DNA of 64,000 nt from Bacteroidales bacterium (GCA_024636955.1 JAGXGB010000004.1:24522-88521), one strand, 5' to 3'. Positions 35,734 to 44,648 are shown, counted from the first letter of the stretch. A program made the numbers and translations. The notes: generated by a model from the letters alone, not told the origin.

Positions 35734-37010
35734 AAGAAGATGATAGAATAGACCAGTGGCTGCGTGAGCGCATGGATGATTATAGGCCAGCAACATCTGA
35801 TTCATCAAGGCACCGCTTTTTAGCTTCTTTACCTGCTGATAAATCAAGTGGAATACATAAGGGGTGGATATATAGGCTTAGTGCACTTCTGGTTTTGTTA
35901 ATACTGATGTTTTTCACAGTTTTAAGAAACGACAGCTTAATTGAAACACCCATTCAACCTGAAAGCAACATTGTTTCAAACTCAAAAAACAAAGCAGCAA
36001 ATCCAGTAGAACCAATAAAAAGAAATTCAAAGAAAATTTACGAAGTCATAACAATAACTGCTGAAACCAGTAAAGATTTACCTCCATACCATAGGCTTGG
36101 TAGCATTGATGAACCTGATTTTAATAACGGTACAGAAACTAAGGTATCAGACACTATAATTCAAAATGGACCCGCTGATGCATCTACAATCACTGATTAT
36201 GAAGAATCCGAAATGGAAGATTCTTTATCTGATACCTTAGTTTCTTTAATCATCGACGTAACCGGAAATGATAGTGTGGAAGAAGATGATGAAGTTAAAA
36301 CCCCAGACCATGGCTCACAAAATAGATACATTGGATTATATTATAAGCCGGGGCTTATGTGGAATATTATTGAAAATGAAAAGTTAACCCACAGCTTTGG
36401 ACTTGAGTGGCAGTCGCGCTTCTTTAACGGTAATTACATCCTTGGAACCGGAATTGGTTTACTGCGTACCACAGGTTACTACGAATATGCAGTTGATTAC
36501 AATGAATTCCTTGGCAATTACCAACGGCTTGATTCAATAAGTTTCCTTTGGAATTCGAGAGAATTCAGCATGCAGCAAACCTACTATACTACTGAACAGT
36601 CGGTGCATGACACTGCAGTAAAAACAGGCTACCACAAACTCAACAGGGATTTTGTTTATCTGCAGGTTCCAATAGTCATGGGGTACGATGTAGTAAAGAA
36701 TGAGAAGTATTCAATAGGTATAAGATTTTCTCCTATCTTGTCTATTTTAATGTCAAAGAAACCGATTGATTTTCAATATGAGGCTGGTTTGGACAAGGTT
36801 ATCCAGATTAATCGTATTACTCCTGATAGGGTACGAACCAACTGGCAACTTAACACAGGTTTAAACTTCAGCCGACGCATTTCAGAAAACCTACAAATTG
36901 AAATTGAGCCTGGGTTCACCTATTATTTCAATTCTGTATATGAAAAACCAAAAGTGTCTTCACGTCCCTATGGCGCCTTCGTTAGAATAGCCATTGGAAT
37001 TGTATATTAA
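35730..37010 (+). CDS. Bitopic protein with anti-sigma-like N-terminus and outer-membrane-barrel-like C-terminus
   Basis: 426 aa. Residues 1-45 (MKEDDRIDQWLRERMDDYRP) resemble the short cytoplasmic arm that follows ECF genes in Bacteroidota. One TM helix follows (LSALLVLLILMFFTVL, about residues 48-65). Then comes a long acidic, disordered linker (about 66-200) and a C-terminal block of beta strands like an outer-membrane barrel (RYIGLYYKPGLMWNII, YSIGIRFSPILSIL, ending GAFVRIAIGIVY). Combining an inner-membrane helix with a barrel-like domain is odd; it could span the envelope or the barrel could be periplasmic. The role in sigma control is inferred. Confidence 0.75.
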   Translation: MKEDDRIDQWLRERMDDYRPATSDSSRHRFLASLPADKSSGIHKGWIYRLSALLVLLILMFFTVLRNDSLIETPIQPESNIVSNSKNKAANPVEPIKRNSKKIYEVITITAETSKDLPPYHRLGSIDEPDFNNGTETKVSDTIIQNGPADASTITDYEESEMEDSLSDTLVSLIIDVTGNDSVEEDDEVKTPDHGSQNRYIGLYYKPGLMWNIIENEKLTHSFGLEWQSRFFNGNYILGTGIGLLRTTGYYEYAVDYNEFLGNYQRLDSISFLWNSREFSMQQTYYTTEQSVHDTAVKTGYHKLNRDFVYLQVPIVMGYDVVKNEKYSIGIRFSPILSILMSKKPIDFQYEAGLDKVIQINRITPDRVRTNWQLNTGLNFSRRISENLQIEIEPGFTYYFNSVYEKPKVSSRPYGAFVRIAIGIVY

Positions 37011-37042
37011 CAAACTACACTCACCTTTTAATTTAACAAACT

Positions 37043-39262
37043 ATGAAACGATTGCTTACTACCTTATTCAGCCTACTGGCGATTGTCGCAGTAGCGCAAT
37101 TCCCTTCCACTACAGCCACCGTGAGTGGATATGTAACTCAAGCAGGAACCAACTTGGCCGTATCAGGTCACGAAATCCAGGTGGCAATATATTCTTCTGA
37201 TAGTACCGGAATTCCTGTTGTTACTGAAGTTTATACTAATGATAACGGATATTATCATTACACGGGCACTATTGAGAGCTTGCATGGTATGCTTACAGTA
37301 ACAACAGTAACCTGTAATGGCGAGATGCAATCACAGACATTTGAAATAAGCGCTAATGCCCCAAATGTTTTTGTTGCCGATTTCTATATTTGTGAAATGT
37401 CAAACTGCATGGCAGATTTTACATTCTATGATATCGACGAGCTAACTTATCAGTTCATTAATCAGTCAATTGCTGGAGAGGGAATTAGCTATTTCTGGTC
37501 ATTTGGCGATGGTACTTTCTCTAATGAAGCGAACCCTGTAAAAACGTATGCTTCCCATGGCCTTTATGAGGTTATATTAACAATCAGCAATGTTGATTCA
37601 ACCTGTTACAGTAATGCGTTACAGTACCTGAATACAGGTGCTGATATGTGTACAGCTTATTTCTCATGGTATTCTGATCCTGCAGCAGGTTTAACAGTTA
37701 ACTTTCAGGATCAGTCAGTAGGCAATGCAACTGAATGGCATTGGGATTTTGGTGATGGGCATTACTCTGTTGAGCAGAATCCTGTACATACTTATGCTGA
37801 AGCAGGTTTTTATAATGTTTGTTTTACAATTTCAAGTGCTGATAGCTCCTGTTACTCATACAATTGCGAGTTGGTAACTGTGGGCAACAACACCAGTTGC
37901 ATAGCACAATTCGCCTATCATCCTTCATCCCCTGAAGACCCAAATGCAGTGCAGTTTGTTGATCTGTCCTATGGTAATCTGACAAGTTGGAATTGGAGTT
38001 TTGGCGATGGAACCGGAAGTAACGAACAAAATCCGGTACATTATTATCCAACACCCGGTGTTTATAATGCTTGCTTAACAATAGGTGGGCCTGATTGCCA
38101 AAGTACATGGTGTGAGCAGGTGATTGTACATGATTCAATACCTGAGTGTGCAAATTATTTTACATACGTTACCAGCGGAACTACTGTCCAATTCACAGGG
38201 GTTCAACTCAATAACATCCCGACAGAGTTCATGTGGGAATTTGGTGATGGTATAACTGCCACTGGAAATCCGGTGATCTATAACTATCAGGTGCCTGGTA
38301 TTTACTACGTAACCCTTATGACAATTGACCAGTCGGGATGCATTGCATACTCTGCACAGGAAGTAGTAGTAGGTGATACTATGACATTCAACCAGGTATA
38401 TGGTCAGGTATTTGAAGATAATTTCCCTCTTACCAACGGTTTTGTTATGATTTTTTCAGTTGAATCTAATTCAAGCTATTATCCATATTTCGATATGGCC
38501 TTAGTTGACTCATTGGGTGTTTATGTATTCCCTACTGTTCCTAACGGTATTTATAACATTCTTGCTGTTCCTGCAGATGGAAGCACTTATTTACCCACTT
38601 ATTATGAAAGCACTCTCTTTTGGCAAGAAGCTACAACCGTTAACGCAGCACAAAACATAAATCCACTAAACATTCTGCTGCAGAATTCACAAGGAAATAC
38701 TACTGCAGGACCGGGGAATATTACTGGACAAATTAACCAGAATACATTGCGCAGCGGATTTATCAGTCAAATAATCGTTTACCTGACTGATAGTGATCAC
38801 AATATTCTTGAATTTACCCAAGTGAGCAGTAACGGTGAATTTAGCTTTAGCAACCTTGCCTATGGTACTTATTATATTAAGCCAGAACTCGCAGGTGTTT
38901 ATAGCGAATATCAGCAGGTTATCCTCACCGCAGAAACTAATCAGGTTGATATAACACTAACCTTTACAGGCAACAGTATTCTTGGAGACCCTGAAAAAAC
39001 TTCAGCCACAACAGAGGTTATTATTTATCCGAATCCAGCTTCTGAAACTACCCGTGTTACATGGACCTTAGTGAAAGGGAAGTCAGTCAGCATTTCTGTA
39101 TATGACCTTTCCGGTAGACATCTTACAAATCAGACCCATTCACTTAAGTCAGGTCAATCAAGTGTTGATGTCCCTGTGGGAGAACTGCAGCCGGGTATCT
39201 ATCTTATGCGGATTAGGTTTGAGGACGGGTTTGAGGTTGCCAAAAAGATTATAAAGAATTAA
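37043..39262 (+). CDS. Secreted multi-PKD-domain T9SS protein
   Basis: 739 aa with a signal peptide (LFSLLAIVAVAQ). A first beta domain (TATVSGYVTQAGTNLAV) is followed by four PKD domains, each with a W/FGDG core: YFWSFGDGTFSN, WHWDFGDGHYSV, WNWSFGDGTGSN and FMWEFGDGITAT. Two carboxypeptidase-regulatory-like domains follow, and a type A T9SS tail ends the protein (IYPNPASETTRVTW ... FEVAKKIIKN). It is a surface or secreted protein, perhaps adhesive; no catalytic domain is seen. It lies 32 bp after the ECF operon and is probably its target or member. Confidence 0.9.
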   Translation: MKRLLTTLFSLLAIVAVAQFPSTTATVSGYVTQAGTNLAVSGHEIQVAIYSSDSTGIPVVTEVYTNDNGYYHYTGTIESLHGMLTVTTVTCNGEMQSQTFEISANAPNVFVADFYICEMSNCMADFTFYDIDELTYQFINQSIAGEGISYFWSFGDGTFSNEANPVKTYASHGLYEVILTISNVDSTCYSNALQYLNTGADMCTAYFSWYSDPAAGLTVNFQDQSVGNATEWHWDFGDGHYSVEQNPVHTYAEAGFYNVCFTISSADSSCYSYNCELVTVGNNTSCIAQFAYHPSSPEDPNAVQFVDLSYGNLTSWNWSFGDGTGSNEQNPVHYYPTPGVYNACLTIGGPDCQSTWCEQVIVHDSIPECANYFTYVTSGTTVQFTGVQLNNIPTEFMWEFGDGITATGNPVIYNYQVPGIYYVTLMTIDQSGCIAYSAQEVVVGDTMTFNQVYGQVFEDNFPLTNGFVMIFSVESNSSYYPYFDMALVDSLGVYVFPTVPNGIYNILAVPADGSTYLPTYYESTLFWQEATTVNAAQNINPLNILLQNSQGNTTAGPGNITGQINQNTLRSGFISQIIVYLTDSDHNILEFTQVSSNGEFSFSNLAYGTYYIKPELAGVYSEYQQVILTAETNQVDITLTFTGNSILGDPEKTSATTEVIIYPNPASETTRVTWTLVKGKSVSISVYDLSGRHLTNQTHSLKSGQSSVDVPVGELQPGIYLMRIRFEDGFEVAKKIIKN

Positions 39263-39306
39263 GCCTCTGTTAGTGATAGTCCCAAACAATCTGGCTTATA
39301 CATGAT

Positions 39307-39345
39307 AATGGCGCTGCATTGGAGAAATCCTGCAGCGTCATTTTT
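39307..39345 (+). terminator. Intrinsic terminator of the PKD protein gene
   Basis: ATGGCGCTGCA pairs with TGCAGCGTCAT (one G-U). Inside is a GGA GAAA TCC mini-stem with a GNRA loop, and TTTTT follows. It lies 45 bp after the stop. Confidence 0.8.
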
Positions 39346-39515
39346 AACCACCTTCTCTGACATAATGTCATTAAATACTTAAGGGCACAAGGTTTGATAT
39401 AAAACAAACCAAACCCCCGCCGGTTGGTTTCACTATTATAAAGCATTGCTTTCCGGCTACCCATAAAAATATTAACTTTGTATTTTCATCAACGTAATCA
39501 ATAAAACTACAATAA
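39346..39515. promoter_or_regulatory. trxB upstream region with a -7 box
   Basis: TAACTTTG (39473-39480) matches TAnnTTTG and lies 36 bp before the trxB ATG. A GC-rich hairpin, AACCAA...TTGGTT around CCCCCGCCGG (39407-39431), sits upstream; it could be a second terminator or a regulatory stem. Confidence 0.5.
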
Positions 39516-40499
39516 ATGAAACCAGAATCCGATTTAGAAAGAATTGAATGCCTGATTATTGGATCGGGGCCTGCAGGTTACACTGCCGCTATATATGCTG
39601 CCAGGGCTGACCTTAAGCCGGTAGTATATCAGGGCATGCAGCCGGGTGGGCAGCTAACCTCAACCACTGAAGTTGATAACTTCCCCGGCTACCCCAATGG
39701 TGTTCAGGGCCCGGATATGATGCTCGACTTGCAGCACCAGGCTGAACGTTTTGGCACTGATCTGCGCTGGGGGTTAGTTACAGAGGTTGATTTTTCACAG
39801 CGCCCTTTTACTGTTACTAATGATGATGGTACAAAAGTGCTTGCCGATACAGTTATTATCGCAACCGGCGCAACTGCAAAGTATTTAGGACTTGAGTCGG
39901 AAGTTAGATACAATGGTCATGGTGTTTCAGCATGTGCTACCTGCGATGGATTCTTCTACCGCGGTCAGGATGTTGCAGTTGTGGGTGGTGGCGATACAGC
40001 AGCCGAAGAAGCAACATACCTTGCAAAGATGACCCGTAAAGTTTACCTTATTGTTCGCCGTGATGAACTTAGGGCTAGTAAAGCAATGCAGCACAGGATA
40101 ATGAATACTCCTAATATCGAGATATTCTGGAACCACGTAACCCGTGAAATACTGGGCGATGGAAAAGTTGTAACAGGCGCATTACTTGAAGATGTTAAAA
40201 CCGGTGAAGCTAAGCAGATTGACATACAAGGTTTCTTTGTTGCTATCGGGCACACACCAAATACACAGCTATTTAATGGCCAGATTGACCTAAATGAAAA
40301 CGGTTACATTAAAACCATTCCCGGAACCACTCAAACAAACATTCCCGGCGTGTTTGCAGCAGGTGATGTACAAGATCATGTTTACCGTCAGGCTGTAACA
40401 GCCGCGGGTACCGGTTGTATGGCAGCTATTGAGGCTGAGCGTTTCCTTTCAAGCGTTGAATCATCAAGTGAAACGCAGGTTTTGAACATGGCTAAATAA
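39516..40499 (+). CDS. trxB: Thioredoxin-disulfide reductase TrxB
   Basis: 327-aa flavoprotein that reduces thioredoxin with NADPH in the cytoplasm. The FAD-binding loop is LIIGSGPAGYTAAIYAARAD. The redox pair is Cys140-x-x-Cys143 in SACATCDGFFYRG, and the NADPH loop is VVGGGDTAAEEATYLA. The FAD end motif is PGVFAAGDVQDHVYRQAV. Length and motif order are standard for low-molecular-weight TrxB. It is monocistronic between a T9SS gene and a convergent helicase gene, separated from the helicase by a 22-bp hairpin. Confidence 0.97.
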   Translation: MKPESDLERIECLIIGSGPAGYTAAIYAARADLKPVVYQGMQPGGQLTSTTEVDNFPGYPNGVQGPDMMLDLQHQAERFGTDLRWGLVTEVDFSQRPFTVTNDDGTKVLADTVIIATGATAKYLGLESEVRYNGHGVSACATCDGFFYRGQDVAVVGGGDTAAEEATYLAKMTRKVYLIVRRDELRASKAMQHRIMNTPNIEIFWNHVTREILGDGKVVTGALLEDVKTGEAKQIDIQGFFVAIGHTPNTQLFNGQIDLNENGYIKTIPGTTQTNIPGVFAAGDVQDHVYRQAVTAAGTGCMAAIEAERFLSSVESSSETQVLNMAK

Positions 40500-40512
40500 A
40501 GCCAAAAAAGCT

Positions 40513-40562
40513 TACTTAAAAGAAGAGGCTCACCGGTACTGGTGAGCCTCTTCTTTTAAGTA
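40513..40562. terminator. Bidirectional terminator between trxB and the DEAD-box gene
   Basis: A 22-bp perfect stem (left arm starts TACTTAAAAGAAGAGGCTCA) with a 6-nt loop GGTACT. The AT-rich stem base gives A/T runs on both sides (AAAAAAG upstream, TTCTTTT in the right arm), so it may work for both converging genes. Confidence 0.8.
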
Positions 40563-40622
40563 GTAATGTATTACTTACCCATGTATAAGCGGAGCTTTCT
40601 CAAACTCCTGTTTGCTTTAAAA

Positions 40623-42752
40623 TTATTTGCGCTTTCCTCTGCGTGAATCTCCACTTCGGGAGTCAGAACGACGAGAGTCGCTTTTGCCTGAATCGCTCCT
40701 CTTAGGAGCCCTGTTCCAGGGTGAATCGAATGAAGACTCGTCTCTCTGAATCTTCTTCTTCCTGTCTGGTCTGTCGGAAGAAGATTTTTCTGACCTGTCT
40801 GGTCTGTCGGAAGAAGACTTTGCTGACCTGTCTGGTCTGTCGAATGAACTCCTTTCTGACCTGTCTGACGATCTGTCTGATCTGTCAAAAGAGCGCTCAG
40901 TGCGTTCAGGTTTCTCTGAACCCTTAAAAGGCCAGGCTGGTTTATCTTTACCTGTTCTTTCAGATGGTTCCGATCTGTCAGATCTTGGAGCTCTTTCAGG
41001 TTTATCAAACCTGTCGTTCCTGCTTGTTCTTTCACCACGGGCAGGTGATCTTTTCTTGAATGAGGAACCACCTCCATCTCTTTCAGAAGCTACTTCAATT
41101 CTAACACCATCAGGATTACTGCTGGAATCATTGAATGCCTTAATTACTTTAGCTACTGCTTTTGAATCTATATCAACAAAAGAGTATGAATCCATAATGT
41201 CAATACGGCCAACCTTTATTTCCCTTGAGCGGGTAACCTCATTTATGAGGCCTATAATCTGCTGTGGTAATATCCTGTCCTTCCGGCCAACGCTAACAAA
41301 CAAGCGGGTAAGGTCGCGATCATCACCTGATCTTTCACCTCTGCTGCCTCTTGTTTCACGTCCACCTTCTCGTTTTGAATCACGTCCTCTATCTCGACTT
41401 TCAGAATCCCTCGACCTTCTTTCTTCCTCTATAACATTGAGGTCTTTTGCATCACGGTAATACTCCAGGAAGCGATTAAACTCAAGTGAAACGAACCGTT
41501 TGATCAAATCCTCTTTTGTCATCCAGTCTAGTTTACGATTAATAACAGGCAGGAATGATTCAATCTCTTCATCGAGTACAACATTCTCCATCCTGTCAGT
41601 GTAATGAAACAACTGTTTTTCGCAAACCTGCACACCGGTAGGCACCTTAGCCTGAGCGAACTCTCGTGCAATCATCTTTTCTATCTGCCTGATCTTGAAT
41701 TTCTCTTTCAGGTTGATAATTGAAATACAGATACCAAGTTTATCAGCACGCCCGGTACGTCCGCTACGGTGAATATAAACTTCTGAATCGTCAGGTAAAT
41801 TATAGTTGATAACATGTGTCAAATCATTCACATCAAGACCCCGTGCTGCCACGTCAGTAGCAACCAGCATTTGAAGTGATCTTTTGCGGAATCTACCCAT
41901 CACATAATCGCGTTGTGCCTGCGAAAGATCACCATGCAGTGAATCGGCACTATATCCATCACGAATTAGTGAATCAGCAATTTCTTGTGTTTCAATACGC
42001 GTACGGCAAAAAATGATAGCATAAATACTCGGGTTGAAGTCAGCTATTCTCTTGAGCGCCTGGTAACGGTCGCGTGCATGTACAAGGTAGTACATATGCT
42101 TAACGTTAGCAGTGCCGGTATTTTTTTTGCCAATAGACTTCACCACAGGTTTAGTCATGTATTTGGCCAGAATTCGCTCCACCTGTGCAGGCATTGTTGC
42201 CGAGAACAGGAGCGTATATTTATCTTTGGGAGTAGTTTCAAGAATAGTATCAACTTCTTCCTGAAATCCCATATCAAGCATTTCGTCAGCTTCATCAAGA
42301 ACCACCCACTTTACCATGCTGAAGTCAACACGTTTGCGGCGGATCATATCATTCAATCTACCGGGAGTGGCTACAATAACCTGAGGTCCTTCATTAAGTT
42401 GCCTGATCTGTGTTTCAATACTGGCACCACCATAAACGGCTGTAATTCTAATACCGGGGATGAAAGCAGCGAAGCTCTCAAGGTCTCTGGCTATCTGCAG
42501 ACAGAGTTCCCTTGTGGGACAAAGGATTAGTGCCTGAGTCTTGCGAAGTTCAGGATTGATATGATGTAAAACCGGAAGGCCAAAAGCTGCTGTTTTTCCG
42601 GTACCTGTCTGAGCCAGTCCAACTAAATCTACGGGATCAGAGATCAGGGTAGGAATTACTTCTGCCTGTACCGGCATCGGCTCCCTGAAGCCGAGTGCTT
42701 CAACACCTTGCAATAGCAAGTGGTTCAAGCCTAATTCATTAAATGAGGGCAT
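40623..42752 (-). CDS. DEAD-box RNA helicase with DbpA-like RNA-binding domain and repetitive Ser/Arg/Asp tail
   Basis: 709 aa. The helicase core shows AQTGTGKTAAFGLPVL, VLDEADEMLDMGF, SATMP and HRSGRTGRADKLG. A DbpA/CsdA-type RNA-binding domain follows at about residues 475-555 (LTRLFVSVGRKDRILPQQI). The last about 130 residues are a low-complexity tail with 11-residue repeats (DRPDRSAKSSS, DRPDRSEKSSS). It resembles DeaD/CsdA cold-shock helicases that remodel rRNA. The tail is likely disordered and RNA-binding. The ORF at 40571-41077 is a frame shadow of the tail. Leader length from the TACCTTTG box is about 14 nt. Confidence 0.94.
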   Translation of the reverse strand: MPSFNELGLNHLLLQGVEALGFREPMPVQAEVIPTLISDPVDLVGLAQTGTGKTAAFGLPVLHHINPELRKTQALILCPTRELCLQIARDLESFAAFIPGIRITAVYGGASIETQIRQLNEGPQVIVATPGRLNDMIRRKRVDFSMVKWVVLDEADEMLDMGFQEEVDTILETTPKDKYTLLFSATMPAQVERILAKYMTKPVVKSIGKKNTGTANVKHMYYLVHARDRYQALKRIADFNPSIYAIIFCRTRIETQEIADSLIRDGYSADSLHGDLSQAQRDYVMGRFRKRSLQMLVATDVAARGLDVNDLTHVINYNLPDDSEVYIHRSGRTGRADKLGICISIINLKEKFKIRQIEKMIAREFAQAKVPTGVQVCEKQLFHYTDRMENVVLDEEIESFLPVINRKLDWMTKEDLIKRFVSLEFNRFLEYYRDAKDLNVIEEERRSRDSESRDRGRDSKREGGRETRGSRGERSGDDRDLTRLFVSVGRKDRILPQQIIGLINEVTRSREIKVGRIDIMDSYSFVDIDSKAVAKVIKAFNDSSSNPDGVRIEVASERDGGGSSFKKRSPARGERTSRNDRFDKPERAPRSDRSEPSERTGKDKPAWPFKGSEKPERTERSFDRSDRSSDRSERSSFDRPDRSAKSSSDRPDRSEKSSSDRPDRKKKIQRDESSFDSPWNRAPKRSDSGKSDSRRSDSRSGDSRRGKRK

Positions 42753-42772
42753 ATGTTCTTTTAAATCGGGTG

Positions 42773-42780
42773 CAAAGGTA
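42773..42780 (-). promoter_or_regulatory. -7 box of the DEAD-box helicase gene
   Basis: TACCTTTG on the minus strand, an exact TAnnTTTG match 21 bp before the ATG at 42752. Confidence 0.5.
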
Positions 42781-42826
42781 CAACTAATATTAGCACCTTT
42801 TATAGATTACTGAAAATTTGATATTG

Positions 42827-42858
42827 TTGCCGGATATGACTTGCTTTTGTTATATTTG
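42827..42858 (+). promoter_or_regulatory. Plus-strand promoter facing into the repeat region
   Basis: TTG (42827-42829), a 21-bp spacer, then TATATTTG (42851-42858) fit the Bacteroidota promoter pattern. Transcription would begin near 42865, exactly where the 11-bp repeats start, and no protein gene on that strand follows for 1.8 kb. It may drive a small RNA. Confidence 0.45.
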
Positions 42859-42864
42859 CATCAA

Positions 42865-42963
42865 AACTATGTCACAACTATGACATAACTACGTCATCTT
42901 TATTAAAAACATAGAGATGACATAGAGATGAGGTAGAGAAAAGGTAGAGATGACATAGAGATG
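42865..42963. repeat. Phased 11-bp tandem repeats
   Basis: Nine consecutive 11-bp windows: AACTATGTCAC, AACTATGACAT, AACTACGTCAT, one unrelated window (CTTTATTAAAA), then ACATAGAGATG twice, AGGTAGAGAAA, AGGTAGAGATG and ACATAGAGATG. Both families keep the same 11-bp register across the array. The period is about one helical turn, so a bound protein would contact one DNA face. Not a CRISPR array: the units are contiguous and have no spacers. Confidence 0.85.
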
Positions 42964-43000
42964 ATAACACTTACGGCCCAATATGGGTTAAGGCAAAAAT

Positions 43001-43097
43001 GTAAAGTCTATTTTACAAAATGCATGCATTTTTGTAAAATAGACTTTACACAATAAGAAGAAAATTGTAAAATAGGCTTTACACCAAATATAGAAGA
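43001..43097. repeat. Three 16-bp dyads spaced exactly 33 bp; first two form a long inverted repeat
   Basis: GTAAAGTCTATTTTAC (43001-43016), GTAAAATAGACTTTAC (43034-43049) and GTAAAATAGGCTTTAC (43067-43082) start 33 bp apart. The first is the exact reverse complement of the second, so together with flanking bases they make a 21-bp-arm inverted repeat around TGCATGCAT. The second and third are direct copies with partly conserved flanks, like a 33-bp tandem repeat. Each unit is itself a GTAAA-N6-TTTAC dyad, like a dimer-binding operator. The region lies between the 3' end of the permease gene and the helicase promoter. Confidence 0.85.
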
Positions 43098-43153
43098 GTT
43101 GTATTATTCACCTTTTAAGGAATGAATAGAAACTTTTCAATAGAGCAAGTTAT

Positions 43154-44428
43154 CTAACCCTGCCAAAGTATACCAAACAATACATATGCTACTATAAGGG
43201 TTAGCACAATATTAAATGCCTGGGCAATTAGGAATGCATATGCCGGCCGACCATGGTCCATAGTAATCAGATCCTTGAACCTTGTTTCCAGACCTATACA
43301 TACAAATGCCAGGTTGAACCATAGCGACTGGTAGCTCTTTATTGTTTTCCCTGCTGCAACGGCTGTTTCCCCATCAATTATGAAAGAGAATATCAGTGAA
43401 GTAACAATAAAACCAAGTACAAATTTAGGGAAGCGATCCCAGATCATTTTAAGTGATGGCTTTTCAGCAACTTCACTACCTGTATTCCGGTACGACCAAT
43501 AGATGGAAATCAGAAACGCAGCAACCCCCAAAAGCACGTTTTGTGAGAATTTGATAATTGTACTGAATTTTAGAGCGATGTCACCTGCTATAGTACCTCC
43601 GGCAACAACAGCTCCGGTAGTGTCAATAGTTCCACCAAGCCATGCACCGGTTACCTCATCGGGCAAACCCATCCATTTAGCTAAAAGAGGCATAAATATC
43701 ATCATAGGGATCGCCACAATCAACACTAGTGAAATAACATAGCTTAGTTTCTTTGAATCTCCTTTAATAGCACCGGCTGTTGCAATGGCTGCTGATACAC
43801 CACAAATACTTACTGCACTAGCAAGCATCATGCTGAGTTCAGCATCTATCTTCATTTTCTTTGCTACCCAGAAGGCAAAGTACCATACAGCAACTACTAC
43901 TACAACAGCCTGGATAACACCATAGAAACCTGCTCTCATGATTTCGCTGAAGAGTATAGTTGCACCAAGCATCACGAGACCTATCTTAATATAGAATTCG
44001 CTCTGAATACCTTCTTTCAGCCATTTAGGGGTGCCAATAACGTTGCTAACGAAAAGGCCGATGAGTAATGAAAAGATTACAGTTTCAAGTCCCAGGTTTT
44101 TCATTGAACCACTGGTAGCAATGAACTGGGCTACCATCGACATAGCAAAAATTACCGGGAACGCTGGAAGAAGCTCTTTACCACGGCGTCCCATAAGCCA
44201 GGAACCTACTATGGCAAAAAAGAAAAAATACAGGAATGTCATCAATACTCTGAGTGAATTACCTGTGGTAAAGATTTCTGTACTGAGAACTGTCCAACCT
44301 GTCCAGCCTGCTTTTGGTCCGAATTTTGGCAACTCTGGAAAAAAAGAAGTAGCAACAATAGCCAGAATAAGGATAAGGCCAACTATTACTGATGCCCAGT
44401 CTTCATTGAATCTGTACTTTTTTATCAT
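43154..44428 (-). CDS. YeiH/UPF0324 family putative sulfate exporter-type permease
   Basis: 424 aa with about ten membrane helices. Family features include SNVIGTPKWLKEGIQSEFYIKIGLVMLGATILFSE (only the core IGLVMLGATILF is needed), the conserved loop SAVSICGVSAAIATAGAIKG, and GAWLGGTIDTTGAVVAGG. This is the Cons_hypoth698 (PF03601) family, often called putative sulfate exporter; transport substrate is not proven. It is a single gene, transcribed toward the repeat region, with a near-consensus GATATTTG box 20-30 bp upstream. Confidence 0.9.
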   Translation of the reverse strand: MIKKYRFNEDWASVIVGLILILAIVATSFFPELPKFGPKAGWTGWTVLSTEIFTTGNSLRVLMTFLYFFFFAIVGSWLMGRRGKELLPAFPVIFAMSMVAQFIATSGSMKNLGLETVIFSLLIGLFVSNVIGTPKWLKEGIQSEFYIKIGLVMLGATILFSEIMRAGFYGVIQAVVVVVAVWYFAFWVAKKMKIDAELSMMLASAVSICGVSAAIATAGAIKGDSKKLSYVISLVLIVAIPMMIFMPLLAKWMGLPDEVTGAWLGGTIDTTGAVVAGGTIAGDIALKFSTIIKFSQNVLLGVAAFLISIYWSYRNTGSEVAEKPSLKMIWDRFPKFVLGFIVTSLIFSFIIDGETAVAAGKTIKSYQSLWFNLAFVCIGLETRFKDLITMDHGRPAYAFLIAQAFNIVLTLIVAYVLFGILWQG

Positions 44429-44648
44429 AAGGTGTCTGGTTTAAATTTCCTTTCACAAATATCGAAAAAACTATCTCAACTATCTCAATAAAAAATAATT
44501 TGCTGCACATTAACTTGAATTATTTCATGGTGAATTGAATGTAACCACATGGTAAACTGTTATTGTTAATTGATTATCAGATTATTGGCGCGACTATACT
44601 TGATCAATTAAAAGAGGAACGTGTTGAAGATTATTATAGTGGAATTCG

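Noticed and set aside
40571-41077. 167-codon minus ORF at the helicase tail
   Set aside because: It is another frame of the repetitive Ser/Arg/Asp-coding sequence and has no independent family signal.
42961-43056. A 31-codon ORF (MITLTAQYGLRQKCKVYF...) reading through the palindrome
   Set aside because: It is short, its second half is simply the translated inverted repeat, and no ribosome-binding or family signal supports it.
42865-43097. CRISPR array
   Set aside because: The repeats are contiguous 11-bp units and 16-bp dyads without unique spacers of constant length, and no cas gene is near.
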